From Liolophura sinensis (lineage: Eukaryota > Mollusca > Polyplacophora > Chitonida > Chitonidae): a stretch of DNA of 64,000 nt. Under the pieces are notes generated by a model, which saw only the letters and a list, made by a program, of their open reading frames with translations, did no database searches and was not told the origin of the DNA. Shown here piece by piece: positions 10,701 through 19,612 of this stretch. Each line of letters begins with the position of its first letter. Positions within the stretch are counted from its first letter, which is position 1. Location: positions 36,195,551-36,259,550 of the forward strand of contig NC_088304.1 in the NCBI RefSeq assembly GCF_032854445.1. Reading direction: 5' to 3'. The translations under genes and the position numbers were made by a program.

Positions 10701-13700
10701 GTCTGAGATGTCAAAAATATCTTTGTGCAATCAGCCCAAACCTCGCTGCGAATACCAGGCCCTGAACCAGTTAGGTCAGGTGGGTCGAGTATAGCTCTTG
10801 TCGCTTCAGCTGCGGCTTTGTGTCAGGAGATTTGTCAGTTGCTTAGCAAATAGTTGTAGTTTACTCCGGACACTCCGGTTTCCTTCAGCCATCAACTTGG
10901 CCGCCGTAATATACATGGTAATCCTTCACTAGGGTACTGAATACCTGCCTAATAAATAACTGTATTGTATATGTAGATAACATTCATAGCTTACGATAGC
11001 ACTGTAGCGTTCCATTATTTCCTTGCCCGGGTTCCCTTGTGGACAGCCCAAATTAAACCACACATCGTCTATTTGTTTGTCAGCTGCCGTCGATAAAGAC
11101 CCCGTAGCCCGCCCCGCCACTTGGCCCCGCCGCCCTCTCATCAAGGGCCGTACCCCCCGCACTTCGCGCTCCCCGGATCCACCACACAGATTGATGATGA
11201 GGGGCTACCTGTCCGTGGAGGAAGAGCGTGAGCGGCTCAGCAGGACTAAGGCTAAGCTCAGAATTCCTGTTAACTTGGACGATAAGGGTGATCTACCTGA
11301 GTGGTATTTACCCAAGGTAAAGTGACAAATAACTTAACATGTTGGTCTGGGACAAATATATACTCAGTTTGTGTTAATCTGACAGAGAATGCATGTATGT
11401 TTCGATGAAGTATCACTGTTTGATACGTTACACAGTAATCTCCTTTCTCAGTCTGCTGTGTTCTAAGACCACCCTTCTTTAAGAGATAAAAAATGAAGTA
11501 AACCCTTGTTTTTTAATGTACTAACATTATCTTAATAATTCATTAACTCCATGTAATATATTTCTTTTATGGCCATCAACACAGCATAATCCTTCGCTTA
11601 CTTCCACAAACTTTGTGTGATTCCATTTTCGAAATCTTTTGTGGGAATGTGGTTGTAGTTTAACATTCTGATTGTAAATAATACAATATCACTATTATAA
11701 GTTTTGTTTAGTGGTCTCAACCAGTAATATACTGAACAATCAACTGGTGCTGGACTGCTCACCAACTCCAAGGATACTTCATTGCGGTTTTACCTGGTAA
11801 CAAATGGTGAACCAAGACACAGCAGGAAATGCTGAGGGGATCAGTCAGTCAGTCAGTCAGTCAGTCAGTCAGTCAGTCAGTCAGTCACTAAAAGAATTTT
11901 CCGTTAAACTATCCAGTTATCAACCATTCAGTCTGTCATTTAGTCGGCTCATCGATGACATCACATTTTGTGACCAGGTAAAGCAAACAAACAGTAATCT
12001 GAAAACAACCAGCATGCTTTCTGGCATGGCGGCAAACGTTGTGATGGGGACGCGGGAGAATAGGGCGGTTACCCTGCAGCGGGAGAGAAGGCAAAAGGTG
12101 GTGATGCTAACTAGTATCTACGGTAGATGTCAGCGAGCGTCACTCCCAAAGTACAGTCCCAGGGCGGTAAGTGCTACAGCATGAAACACTTTACGAGAAA
12201 ACGATATCGTTTTTCAACGGTAAAATGCATTTGAAACTTTGGGTTCCACAGTGACCTTCTCTGATCATAGTGTGGCCAGTGACGTCAGGGTGTTGTTTAT
12301 CCTCTGCTTTCAAAATGCATTAACATTCACAGCTATGAATGCATTCGCCTTATCGGCGATGAAACGAACTCTTTCAAGCAAAAAATACGGATATGACGTC
12401 ATTGATACCCATTGGGTCTGAACAGAACAAGGAAGAATCCGATTGTTTAAAAACGCTTTTCTCGGTTGGTGGATTGGCTAAAATGTTTGGATTGTTCTAG
12501 ACAAGTAACTTCAAGTATTTTCATGGAGAGTGTATAATGCTCTTTCACTTAACATTTACCTTCACTTTGGTACATGTACATGTATTTTCCTTGCCCTCAA
12601 CCACATTTTCTTCGGCTTTGCCCTTTCTGACAGTAAAAGAGTGTTTCGTTTTAAACGTATTTCTACAATTTCGTAAAAAATGGAAACTAACTAAAGAGAT
12701 ATGTTTATTATAGTAAATATGTCAGATCTTTACCCGGTAATGCGATGGATGTTTTCAAACAACACTAACAATCCCGTATGGAAATTTTTGGAAGAAATGC
12801 AGATTAAGAGGCTCAGCAGGATGTTGTCCTTTGAAAATGTAACAATAAAATTAGGTCCTACACAGCAGAAACTTGCAGAAACTTGCTTAAGAGCACCATT
12901 GATTATTTAAGTACATAATTTGACTACAGCGATGTTTGGCGCACAGCTCATCATTTCCGCTTTCGCTGCATCATTTGACAGAAACTTACTTCTTGGCACA
13001 GCTCACAATCCCGTTTTTCGCTGCCTCATTTGACTCTAGTGTTTTTCGTGGCCCAGCTCATCATTTTCTTTTTTGCTGCTTCAATTTATTAATGTGTTGT
13101 TCACGGCACAACTCGCCATTTGACTGAAGCTTAATTCTGGGCGCAGCTCACCACCCCTCTTTGGCTGCTTCATGTGACCCCAGAGCTGTTCTGGGCTCAG
13201 CTAATTATACCCTCTTTAGCTACCTCATTTGAATACAGTGTAGTTCTGGGCACAGTTCACCATCCTCTCTTTCGCTGCTTTCTGTGACCACAGCGCTGTT
13301 CTGGGCTCAGCTAATCATACCCTCTTTCGCTACCTTATTTCAATACAGCGTAGTTCTGGGCACAATTCACCATCCTCTCTTTCGTTGCTTTCTGTGACCA
13401 CAGAGCTGTTCTGGGCTCAGCTAATCATACCCTCTTTCGCTACCTTATTTCAGTACAACGTAGTTCTGGGTACAGTTCACCATCCTCTCTTTCGCTGCTT
13501 TCTGTGACCACGGCGCTGTTCTGGGTTCAGCTAATCATACCCTCTTTCGCTACCTTATTTCAGTACAGCGTAGTTCTGGGCACAGTTCACCATCCTCTCT
13601 TTCGCTGCTTTCTGTGACCACAGCGCTGTTCTGGGCTCAGCCAATCATACCCTCTTTCGCTACCTTATTTCAGTACAGCGTAGTTCTGGGCACAGTTCAC

Positions 13701-15418
13701 CACCCCCTCTTTCGATGTCTCGAAGTGTAGCACTGAGCACAGCTTGCCATTTTCTCTTTTCTGTCTCATTTGACTAAAGCGTAGACTTCGACACAACTCA
13801 CCATTTCCGCTTTCGCTGCCTCATTTCACTAAAGCGCAGTAAACGATAAGGCTCACCATTGCATCTTTTGCACTCTCATTTGACTAAAGCGTAGTTCTCC
13901 GCACAACTCACCATTTCCCCCCTGTGGAACGTGCGAATTTAAGTCCGAAACTTCCCCAGGTATCTGACAAAGGTCGATATTTTACCATCGACCTTTTCCT
14001 GGCTTTTGGCTTTTCTTCATTCAAGTGCCTGACTGTCATAGAATATAGAATATAGAACATAGAATAGAAAACTGTTTAATACAGGGTTAAATGCAAAGCA
14101 AATAATAATATAAAACAATTAATTTTAAAATGTAAGAACATGAGCATTTGTGTTGTTCAGAATTCACTGGGAGATATCGTAAAGGCACACAAGGAGCTCC
14201 CCACAGCCAAAAGTGTTGGTGTCGCCTTAAATCTGAGCCCAGCGAGTCCTGCCGAGACGTCCAAATCTCCAAAAAGGAAAGGCACTTGGAGGAATCGAAC
14301 TCAGACGAAGTCGTGTGTAGCCAGGTTAAACGCGAACAACACCACTAAAAGGTAAGCCTTTCACCTTAAGCCTTAACTCTTTGTTTCAGTTGACAGGATT
14401 CAATGCATTTTTCTTGTTTATATTGTAATGAGATTTATTTGTGTATACATGTACAAGTATTTTATATTCAGCCCGTGATGTTGTGCTTTAGTATCGACAT
14501 TTATCGCGGCATGCATTAACTTGCCAGTCACAGTTTAAAACAAAAGACCATGTTTAAGTAAAGAATACATCACCTGAAACATTATTTTATGCAGACTCCA
14601 AAATCAGTTTTCATGATTGTTCTTTGACACTTTTAGAATTATATAAGTGTAAAATACTAATTGAATATGCTGAAGTACAGTGATTCAAACATGTTCTGGC
14701 TTGTTTGTTTCCACATTAGCAGCAGATGAGGGAGTACTTCATGTATATTCATGCTAAACGTGGAAATATAGAAATCAGAGCCAAACAATCTTGCTTGATA
14801 TGGTCCACAAACTCCACTTGCTTTATATTTACATTTTATTCATTGTAAAAATATCTAAAATGAAGTCCATACTTGGAATTAGCACGAAATGGTTTACTTT
14901 ATGTAAAGTTTTGTTCTTTTATTTGATGTTATCTTGCTTGTGGCGTGTTGTTAAAACAATAAATAAAGTGAGTAGCCTAGAAAATTTGTATAAAATCCAG
15001 TCTACTTCAATACAGGTAATCCTCAAGTTTTATTCTAAGCACTAATTTTCTTGCGATGGAAACATAGGGCACGAAACCCAACTAAATTATTTAGAACACA
15101 AAATGGTAAAGAAAATTTAGAAACATCAGTCATAGATAGTTTAACTATAGCTTCTTTTTTTTTCTTTCTAGTGTTCCACAAAAGTTAGTTTTAGTGACAC
15201 CTATAGTCAAACAAGTGACAGGACAAGGGAGGAAACTCTGTGACACAAGTCGCCTCGCTTTAGACCGAGCTTCAATGACGGCCGCATGTGGTTACAGCCA
15301 GACGCGCTCTTCGTACCTCCGCTGCCAGGCATCAAGGGCAAAAGTTAACTACCAAAAGTCCGTCGATCGGACTGTATTTACAGTGAAATCCGATGGGCAA
15401 GTGATAAAAACCAACTGA
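1650..15418 (+). CDS. TSSK-like (testis-specific serine/threonine) protein kinase gene, about 12 exons
   Basis: Proposed exons: 1650-1787, 2235-2342, 3160-3359, 4762-4815, 5773-5904, 6521-6636, 7847-7986, 8415-8502, 11084-11316, 11978-12166, 14161-14351, 15172-15418. The product would be about 610 residues. Exons 1-7 give a protein kinase catalytic domain: glycine loop GSGAYAKVYLA, VAVK lysine, an alpha-C glutamate in PRELENH, HRDL then CEN, DFGFS, CGSYAYAAPE and DIWSL. CGSxAYAxPE is characteristic of the TSSK branch of the CAMK group. Exons 8-12 add a basic, Ser/Thr/Arg-rich tail with no domain I recognise. Phases of exons 8 to 12 agree at every junction, which supports one gene. The start at 1650 gives the short N-terminus usual in TSSKs; an in-frame ATG at 1485 would add 55 residues. 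Several one-base frame breaks occur in exons 4-7 near the assembly gap, so this is either a real gene in poor sequence or a damaged copy. No kinase substrate can be inferred. Confidence 0.75.
2235..2342 (+). CDS. kinase exon 2 (VAVK lysine and alpha-C helix)
   Basis: Acceptor CTTCTAG precedes VAVKIIDKNLVPVGFLKKF and the exon ends LKLHPNI at a GTGAGT donor. It is 36 codons, phase 0 at both ends. VAVK supplies the ATP-anchoring lysine and PREL the alpha-C glutamate; HPNI is the usual subdomain IV entry. Confidence 0.85.
2363..2540 (+). mobile_element. diverged 5'-truncated SINE
   Basis: Family signatures are TATGTGGGAAGGTCTGCCAG, a degraded CTTCGGATTGTCGCGGG, CATAATGCTTGTTGTTGTCA and an ATAAATAAATAAAG tail. 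It lies in intron 2 of the kinase gene, sense to the gene. Confidence 0.75.
2783..2899 (+). mobile_element. diverged partial SINE
   Basis: GCTTGGGAAGGTCTGC, GGCCGTGGGTCTGATCGG, TAGGTGAAATATTCTTG and ACACCAAATAAATAAATA follow the SINE order with deletions. It is in intron 2, sense to the kinase gene. Confidence 0.7.
3160..3359 (+). CDS. kinase exon 3 (hinge to HR of the catalytic loop)
   Basis: The exon encodes the hinge IIMEYCQHGDLLDLI, then the alpha-E region IFRQICHGVQHLHAEGIVHR, and ends in phase 2 at a GTATGC donor. The final HR is the start of the HRD motif, completed by the next exon. This is the clearest kinase exon in the window. Confidence 0.9.
3682..4030. repeat. local duplicated block, copy 1, with a 39-bp minisatellite
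   Basis: The block begins with a run like CCATATATGTGTGCTG, contains four tandem 39-bp units (about 3786-3945; core CTATACAACACCGGTATATA) and ends in ATTGATTTTGTAAATTAAGA and TTAATGAGAGGACTAAC. The same order of sequence recurs at 4292-4530 with a single 39-bp unit. Because 39 is divisible by three, long open frames appear on both strands here; they are repeat artefacts. The block lies in intron 3 of the kinase gene. Confidence 0.85.
4044..4291 (+). mobile_element. near full-length SINE between duplicated blocks
   Basis: It has a tRNA-like head (TCAATTGGTTCGCGCTTTAG, then GCAGCGTAATGACCCAGG), a B-box region GTGTGTTCAAGTCC, the 3' block TATAAGTGAAATATTCTGAA and an (AAAT)n tail. It sits exactly between the two copies of the local duplication. 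It is more diverged than other copies. Confidence 0.85.
4292..4530. repeat. local duplicated block, copy 2 (single 39-bp unit)
   Basis: It repeats the 3682-4030 block with small changes: CCATATATGTGTGCTG, then GTATACATTTTAAGTACCGG, one 39-bp unit, then AATTAAGAGGAGGCAATGTG and TTAATGAGAGAACTAAC. A third partial copy of the end of this block is at 17782-17880. Confidence 0.8.
4762..4815 (+). CDS. kinase exon 4 (catalytic loop), frame-broken
   Basis: After the acceptor TTTTTCAG the bases read AGATCTAAATGTGAGAACAT. Joined to the HR of exon 3 this gives HRDL, then one base too few for the lysine codon, then CENILLTKDEDAKIT in the next frame. The 3' end is ACA followed by GTAATG, which leaves the junction with exon 5 one base short of the expected DFG aspartate codon. 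So two one-base deficits lie in about 54 bases. Without correction the frame stops within the exon. The HRDxKxxN catalytic loop itself is unmistakable. Confidence 0.7.
4831..5720. other. intron 4 of the kinase gene, no recognised element
   Basis: AT-rich intron sequence. I see no SINE, tandem repeat or coding exon in it. Confidence 0.5.
5773..5904 (+). CDS. kinase exon 5 (DFG to DIWSL), one frame break
   Basis: A polypyrimidine run and CAG acceptor precede AT TTC GGC, giving DFGFSCRVESKLTILKTS and CGSYAYAAPEVIQCKPYNG. After GCTTCAAGGC the frame shifts by one base and then reads DIWSL, the subdomain IX motif. The donor GTAAGT begins at 5905. CGSYAYAAPE matches the activation segment and P+1 loop typical of TSSK kinases. 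Confidence 0.8.
6521..6636 (+). CDS. kinase exon 6 (subdomains IX-X), probably frame-broken
   Basis: The acceptor AATTCAAG and phase join the TT left by exon 5 to G GGG GTA, giving LGVILFAMAN, the usual kinase helix F. Further on, TDVEEQMRHQ resembles the TSSK segment after LPFDD, but it is in a different frame. The end VNSSVPG returns to the first frame and joins G to AA TGT, giving GEC as in TSSKs. At least two compensating indels are therefore needed. The uninterrupted frame is also open throughout, so a diverged insert is the alternative. Donor GTATGT at 6637. Confidence 0.55.
6858..7057. other. assembly gap of 200 N
   Basis: A run of exactly 200 N, the size of a scaffolding placeholder, so its true length is unknown. 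It lies in the intron between kinase exons 6 and 7; a small exon could be hidden in it. Confidence 0.99.
7273..7415 (+). mobile_element. 5'-truncated SINE
   Basis: It starts at GTGGGAAGGTCTGCAGCAAC and runs through CTGCGGACGATCATGGGTTT, TATAAGTGAAATATTCTTGA and GGCGTAAAACAACAATC to an ATAA tail. It sits close to the N gap in intron 6, sense to the kinase. Confidence 0.9.
7847..7986 (+). CDS. kinase exon 7 (C-terminal end of catalytic domain)
   Basis: After the acceptor GTTGTTCAG, AA TGT TCT GTC CTG TTA AGA gives ECSVLLRK, and one base later in an A run (7866-7869) the frame becomes ILQYHPDHRLSWEEILSDRW, a typical subdomain XI. The exon then encodes LSDNDTRPSMRRFTKPRW and meets a GTAAGG donor at 7987. 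The phase at this donor does not match exon 8 unless a base is gained or lost in the GGGG run at 7981-7984. Confidence 0.75.
8415..8502 (+). CDS. kinase gene exon 8 (charged linker)
   Basis: Acceptor TTTCTTGCAG and donor GTAAGG flank 88 bases. The frame that fits the next exon encodes NSYTMDKQDEKNEPQETSPH and DKKKQSSRN, a charged, disordered linker. A second frame is also open, so the choice rests on the phase match to exon 9. Confidence 0.55.
8909..9022. repeat. short minisatellite, about 17-bp units
   Basis: Tandem variants of CATCTTGATTGCCCC (with CCATCCTGATTG) repeat about seven times. It is in intron 8 of the kinase gene and creates a repetitive minus-strand open frame with no coding meaning. 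Confidence 0.75.
9439..10195 (+). pseudogene. decayed Tc1/mariner-type transposase
   Basis: Frame-broken pieces in the right order match Tc1-like transposases. There is an N-terminal MPRLRFNERNLAVGIL, a linker-like RTRSGPPQVTTPA near 9571, and RLR...RACRRVMRLSPQHRQSRLQ before 9780. GGSVMVW follows at about 9934-9953, then FTRTMLVP- or NNARP-like sequence near 10090, and WPANSPDL near 10157-10180. The last is the conserved block that normally precedes the third catalytic acidic residue. Stops and frameshifts occur throughout. I could not see terminal inverted repeats. It lies in intron 8 of the kinase gene, same strand, and is surely inactive. Confidence 0.75.
10863..10935 (+). mobile_element. 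degraded SINE fragment
   Basis: CTCCGGTTTCCTTCAGCCAT and TTGGCCGCCGTAATATACAT resemble the 3' half of the SINE, but the ending is lost. An old fragment is the best explanation. Confidence 0.4.
11084..11316 (+). CDS. kinase gene exon 9 (Arg/Pro-rich then helical)
   Basis: Acceptor TTGTTTGTCAG and donor GTAAAG. The exon starts in phase 1, exactly completing the codon left by exon 8. It encodes AVDKDPVARPATWPRRPLIK, then MMRGYLSVEEERERLSRTKA and ends DLPEWYLPK in phase 0. The composition is strongly coding-like and GC-rich relative to flanks. No domain recognised. Confidence 0.75.
11841..11886. repeat. (TCAG)n microsatellite
   Basis: About eleven perfect TCAG units in intron 9. Confidence 0.95.
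11978..12166 (+). CDS. kinase gene exon 10 (candidate)
   Basis: 63 codons in phase 0 at both ends, between CCAG and a GTAAGT donor at 12167. Encodes VKQTNSNLKTTSMLSGMAAN and TLQRERRQKVVMLTSIYGRC. The frame is open and basic like its neighbours. The acceptor has a weak pyrimidine tract, and because exons 9 and 11 are also phase-compatible, this exon could be optional or spurious. Confidence 0.6.
12940..13930. repeat. satellite-like array: about 55-bp monomers with a 110-bp higher-order core
   Basis: The motif GTTCTGGGCACAGTTCACCA recurs exactly every 110 bases (13133, 13243, 13353, 13463, 13573, 13683). Each 110-bp unit is a dimer of two related halves, one with CTCTTTCGCTGCTTTCTGTG and one with CCTCTTTCGCTACCTTATTT. 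Flanking sequence on both sides (12940-13132 and 13720-13930) contains more diverged single monomers. This is the classic layout of a homogenised centre with decayed edges. It lies in intron 10 of the kinase gene. Confidence 0.9.
14161..14351 (+). CDS. kinase gene exon 11
   Basis: Acceptor TTGTTCAG, donor GTAAGC. It encodes NSLGDIVKAHKELPTAKSVG, then LSPASPAETSKSPKRKGTW and NRTQTKSCVARLNANNTTK, leaving phase 2. It is rich in Ser, Lys and Arg and probably disordered. SPKRK-type sequence could serve as a nuclear localisation or proline-directed phosphorylation site; that is only a possibility. Confidence 0.75.
14352..15171. other. intron 11 of the kinase gene
   Basis: AT-rich intron ending in a strong pyrimidine tract and TAG acceptor. 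No repeat or further exon was recognised. Confidence 0.6.
15172..15418 (+). CDS. kinase gene terminal exon 12
   Basis: A long T-rich tract and CTAG acceptor start the exon; one base completes the split codon from exon 11. It encodes SVPQKLVLVTPIVKQVTGQ, then SRLALDRASMTAACGYSQTR and ends VFTVKSDGQVIKTN at TGA 15416-15418. The clean phase chain from exon 8 to here shows the tail is a single open reading frame over four introns. No domain recognised. Confidence 0.75.
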
Positions 15419-15565
15419 ATATTTCTGACATAGATGTAACATCAAAGCCCAAAGCTCTGTTTCATAAATAATTTATAGATTACAAATTGCATTCTATTCA
15501 GCAGACTTTAGATTCACAAGGAATGGATACAAAACTGACGACGTTTCATGTGATATGCATCATGC

Positions 15566-15587
15566 AATAAAGTCTGTATACAATAAA
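15566..15587 (+). promoter_or_regulatory. polyadenylation signals of the kinase gene
   Basis: AATAAA occurs at 15566-15571 and again at 15582-15587, about 150-170 bases after the stop codon. This is the expected distance and marks the likely 3' end of the transcript. Confidence 0.7.
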
Positions 15588-15599
15588 TTTGTTTTACTC

Positions 15600-17084
15600 A
15601 TGAGAATTTTAAAAAAAAAGACTTCTACATTGTCCCTTGGAACATTTTAGACTCCTTAGACTCCTTGTTATTTTCCTTATGGCCTATGTATCCTGCTAAC
15701 GTACGCTTAATATAAACTGTTGGATAACTGTGCTGCAGGACCGTATCGGCATATTCATGGACACCTAGCAGTCTCTAACTTTGCTGGAAAACAAGTTGGA
15801 GAGTAAAACAACCTAAGCAGACAGTTTTTGAGTTACTCATTAGCCCCTTGCTCGCTCAATTGGTAAAAGAGGATATACCGGATATTTTTGGCACAGATCC
15901 ATTTTAGCCAACCAGCTAAAAGTTTCTCTGTTTACCAAGAATAGCTCAAATTATTGCCTTTTAGCAAACTCATTTTTGTAGATACTATGCATCAATGACG
16001 GTCTCCTACATGTATATTTAGATAGTATAGATACTGGCTCTCCCACCCTGACAAACACCGTCAGTCCGCCAGCTTTCCTCCCAGTTCCCAGTTTCCTCCC
16101 TAAATGCTTACTCGTGATAAATCTGGTGCGCTCACATTATTCAACTTAACGTGAAGGAAGTTAGACTACGGTTCGCAGTTAGCAGTTAGCTATTCCATGG
16201 GGAAAAGTCCTTATTTCCATAATTTGTATATTCGGCTATATCTCCAGTAATACTGCCCCTACAGACATCATACTTAGTACATTAATGACACTTAATGCGG
16301 GCTGTCACCTGCCCGACCCAGCCGGAAATATAGACCGTAAATAGATTGATTATTTCTTTGTTTTTGTTTGTGTTTTTAGCTCAGTGTGCAGCTATGTCAT
16401 ATATCATGTAGCTTTCTTAATGGTAGAATGATGCATTTTGGGTACAGCTCTAAATATCTGCGGCAAAAATGATGGCCAATTAACGTGACAAGACATTTGT
16501 CTTACCGAACTACTCGAACAGCCAGCTATACGGCCTGCACTTCCGGCTGTGTCGAGCAGGCATTTTGAGAAAAATCTGCTCACCAGATTTATCCCGATTA
16601 AGCATTTAGGGAGAAAGACGAAGGACTTGGCTGGCCGGATCATGCTGATGCACAGTATCTACTCGTACTGTGCATAAATTGATTATAAAGTTGGAATGAG
16701 TGAGTGAGTGAGTGGTCAGGGTTCAACGTCGTACCTTTCAGACAATTTTTCAGTGATATGACAACGAACTGAGCCAGCGAGGTCGGTTTATACTAGAGCT
16801 GGAAAATGCTTTATGCATCCCACTCTCTAACATTACGAACTTTATTGCCGATTTTGAACGATAAAAAAACATATGCACAGGCAAGGATGACTTTTATGAA
16901 AGGTAATTATTTAAGTTATTTTAAAATCATTTCAAGTGTCGATTGGATTTACGCTGATGGATCTTGTGCGAAAAATCTCCTGTAAGCCTCTATGAAGTGC
17001 TGACTCGATGTGATTATCAGATCTATGATTATTGCAGTCATGAGTTTGTATCTAGCTTTCGCTGCTTTGACTGCCGCATTAACT
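15600..17084. other. intergenic DNA, only short repeats
   Basis: A (GAGT)n run is at about 16695-16714. Next to it GGGTTCAACGTCGTACC and CAATTTTTCAGTGATATGAC match the start of the second dispersed repeat family (see 25875-26540). A SINE-like remnant may lie near 16075-16120. No gene seen. Confidence 0.5.
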
Positions 17085-17222
17085 AAGGTTTGTCAGGTAC
17101 CTAACGAAGGTGGGTGATTTACTTCGGGCCCTCCAGATTCCTCCATTCCCAACCCCAGTAGCGTCTTAAGCGTGAAGACGTCTTGTACATGGTGTTAAAC
17201 ACCAATCAGATAAAGGGATGAA
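17085..17222 (+). mobile_element. degraded SINE
   Basis: GTCAGGTACCTAACGAAGG, CCAGATTCCTCCATTCCCAA and GTGTTAAACACCAATCAGAT keep the order of the SINE 3' half. Confidence 0.55.
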
Positions 17223-17253
17223 TCATTACTGACACACATAATACATGGGCAAT

Positions 17254-17625
17254 GTAGAACTCTGTGACGATACATTGTTGATGTTTGTAGCAATGTACAG
17301 CTCTGTTACAATACATTGTTGGTATTTTTAACAATGTAAGGCTCCGTTACGATACACTGCTGGTGTTTCTATCAATGTACAGCTCTGTTACGATAAATTG
17401 TTGGTGTTTGTGACAATGTAGAACTCTTTGACGATACATTGTTGATGTTTGTAGCTATGTACACCTCTGTTACAATACATTGTTGGTATTTTTAACAATG
17501 TAAGGCTCCGTTACGATACACTGCTGGTGTTTCTATCAATGTATAGCTCTGTTACGATAAATTGTTGGTGTTTGTGACAATGTAGAACTCTTTGACGATA
17601 CATTGTTGATGTTTGTAGCAATGTA
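17254..17625. repeat. 41-bp minisatellite with a 164-bp (four-unit) higher-order period
   Basis: Units start GTAGAACTC or GTACAGCTCTGTTACGATAC and end ACAAT or GCAAT, each 41 bases. The variant GTAGAACTCT recurs at 17254, 17418 and 17582, that is every 164 bases, with three distinct unit types between. So the array grew by copying blocks of four units rather than single units. Confidence 0.9.
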
Positions 17626-17781
17626 CCATTCTGTTTGAACACAAATCACCACACCCATTCCACTTGCTCCATAACGTAATTACAAACTTACGATCACAAC
17701 TGTTATAGTATACCGCTGGTTTTGTTTCGAAAACAAGCGTGTAGGGTGAACTCTTCCGTTGAATTCCTTGACCTTAATACC

Positions 17782-17890
17782 TTGGATGAATTGATTTTGT
17801 AAATTAAGAGGAGGCATGTTGTGATCTTAATGACGGAACTAACCGTTTCTAATATTTTTACATAGAATTCTTAAAATGGGTTTTATTTTA
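17782..17890. repeat. third copy of the end of the 3.7-kb duplicated block
   Basis: AATTGATTTTGTAAATTAAG, GGAGGCATGTTGTGATCTTA and GAACTAACCGTTTCTAATAT match 3950-4030 and 4440-4530. As at 4044, a SINE follows directly, which suggests a repeat family that carries or attracts this SINE. Confidence 0.75.
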
Positions 17891-17906
17891 AGAATTCTTA
17901 AAATGG

Positions 17907-18160
17907 GCGGCTGGGTTGGTTAGGGCGCTATCGCAACGTAATGACCCAGGAACCTCTTCCCAATGCGGTCGGTGTGAGTTCAAGTCCAGCTCATGCTGGC
18001 TTCCTCTCCGCCCGTAAGTGGGAAAGTCTGTCAGCAACCTGTGTGTTCCCCCTCCGGGCACTGCCCGGTTTCCTCCCACTATAATGCTGGCCGCCGTCAT
18101 ATGCTGGCCGAGAAATATTCTTGAGTACAGCGTTAAACACCAATGAAATAAATAAATACT
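17907..18160 (+). mobile_element. near full-length SINE
   Basis: GCTGGGTTGGTTAGGGCGCT, AACGTAATGACCCAGGAACC, GTGAGTTCAAGTCCAGCTCA, CAGCAACCTGTGTGTTCCCC, then GAGAAATATTCTTGAGTACA and an ATAAATAAATA tail. The central GCGGATGGTCGTGGGTTT segment is altered. Confidence 0.9.
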
Positions 18161-19610
18161 TTCCCACCATAGTGTTAAGTGACTAAAAACTCTAACAATT
18201 TTCTTCTCCACGTGCACTGCAGAAAACAAGCACAAATTTAACATGTTGTTACAGCATTAACTGGACAGCAAGGTTTGTAAAAAGCGTTGAATTCCAACGA
18301 TCATTAAGGAGGCTCATCATGGGTCACGTGACGTCAGGATACAGAGAAATATAAAATGTGCCTCAAAAATGCTTTTTACTTTCTAATTTGGATGGATATA
18401 TCTTTCTTTATTTTCCTGAATACCGCCGTGTACCTTTTTATGGTACCTTTTCACATATCCTTTTAAAGTTACAAGTATGCAATTAGAACCTGATCTCATT
18501 TTTTTTTTGTTATGCATACGTTTCCTGTAAATCGGAATTAAGCCGGGAAAAGAAGTGTGGGTTTTTCTCAATTTTGAAGACTATGTGACCGGAAACCATT
18601 GCAGCTGTGGAGCCAAACTTGGTGGGTAGGTTTACCAACTACTCGTCTGGTCCTTCCTTGTAATTCCTTGTTACCATTTTGCTATATCCAAGAACACATT
18701 ACATCAATTATAACACTGAGTATGCCCATCTAGCAGGTGGCTATTTGGCAGCCTACCTGTTTCTAGGTTGTCTGCCCTTCCATGCTCCAGTACACAAAAG
18801 CTGTGTTTCACACCTCAAGTTACGTTTATGTATAAAACATCTACGAGTATGTATTATAACTTCCTGATTTTAAACATTTTAATATTATTTATATGAAATG
18901 AAAACGTTTTACACTATCTTAACAGTTGTATATTATGTAGGGCTATTCACGTGTATTGCAATCGGGCTTTTAACACTGGCCTTTGTATCTCTGTCAGGAA
19001 CTTAAAAGTTTTTATTATTATTAAGTTTTGTTTCACGACTGCAGCAAACACGACAATTCATGACTATAAACAGAGACAGTAAAGATCTTTATATGGTCTA
19101 ACTTTCAACCGAAAATGGCGTCCAAAGTATATAACAGTCCTAAAACAGCAAATTTTGATTCCTCATGAACATTTTGCAGTGCTTTATGCCCGAATTCACA
19201 TAACAGCGTACTAAAGGTAAAACACAAGTAATTCAGTTTTCTGTATTGCAGTTATACGTCTGTCTGGTTTGACATACCAGCAACGCTGTGCACGCAAAAA
19301 CTGTTACGTTGTACAAAACAGACTTGCTCACAGCCAGACGCTAAAAGCATGTGTACAGACCGCATGGAAGGCGTAAAACTGCATGCAGTTATAGAATATT
19401 TTATCGGGCATAACCCAGGAGGACTAAGCATCCCGGAGGCCCAAACACTTTCCAATGTTTCTGAGTTATTTTACACTAATATGATGACTGCACAGCGCTT
19501 GAGTGATTCTAGACCAAAAACTGTTTTAAGCATCGCCTCATTCTTTTGAACCTCATTCTGCTAGTATTTAAACATTGACTTGATGCTTGGGGTTTTAGGT
19601 CGTCATTAGG
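18161..19610. other. intergenic DNA with no recognised element
   Basis: A TGACGTCA palindrome is at 18319-18326. No tandem repeat, SINE or coding exon was recognised. Confidence 0.5.
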
Positions 19611-19612
19611 TG

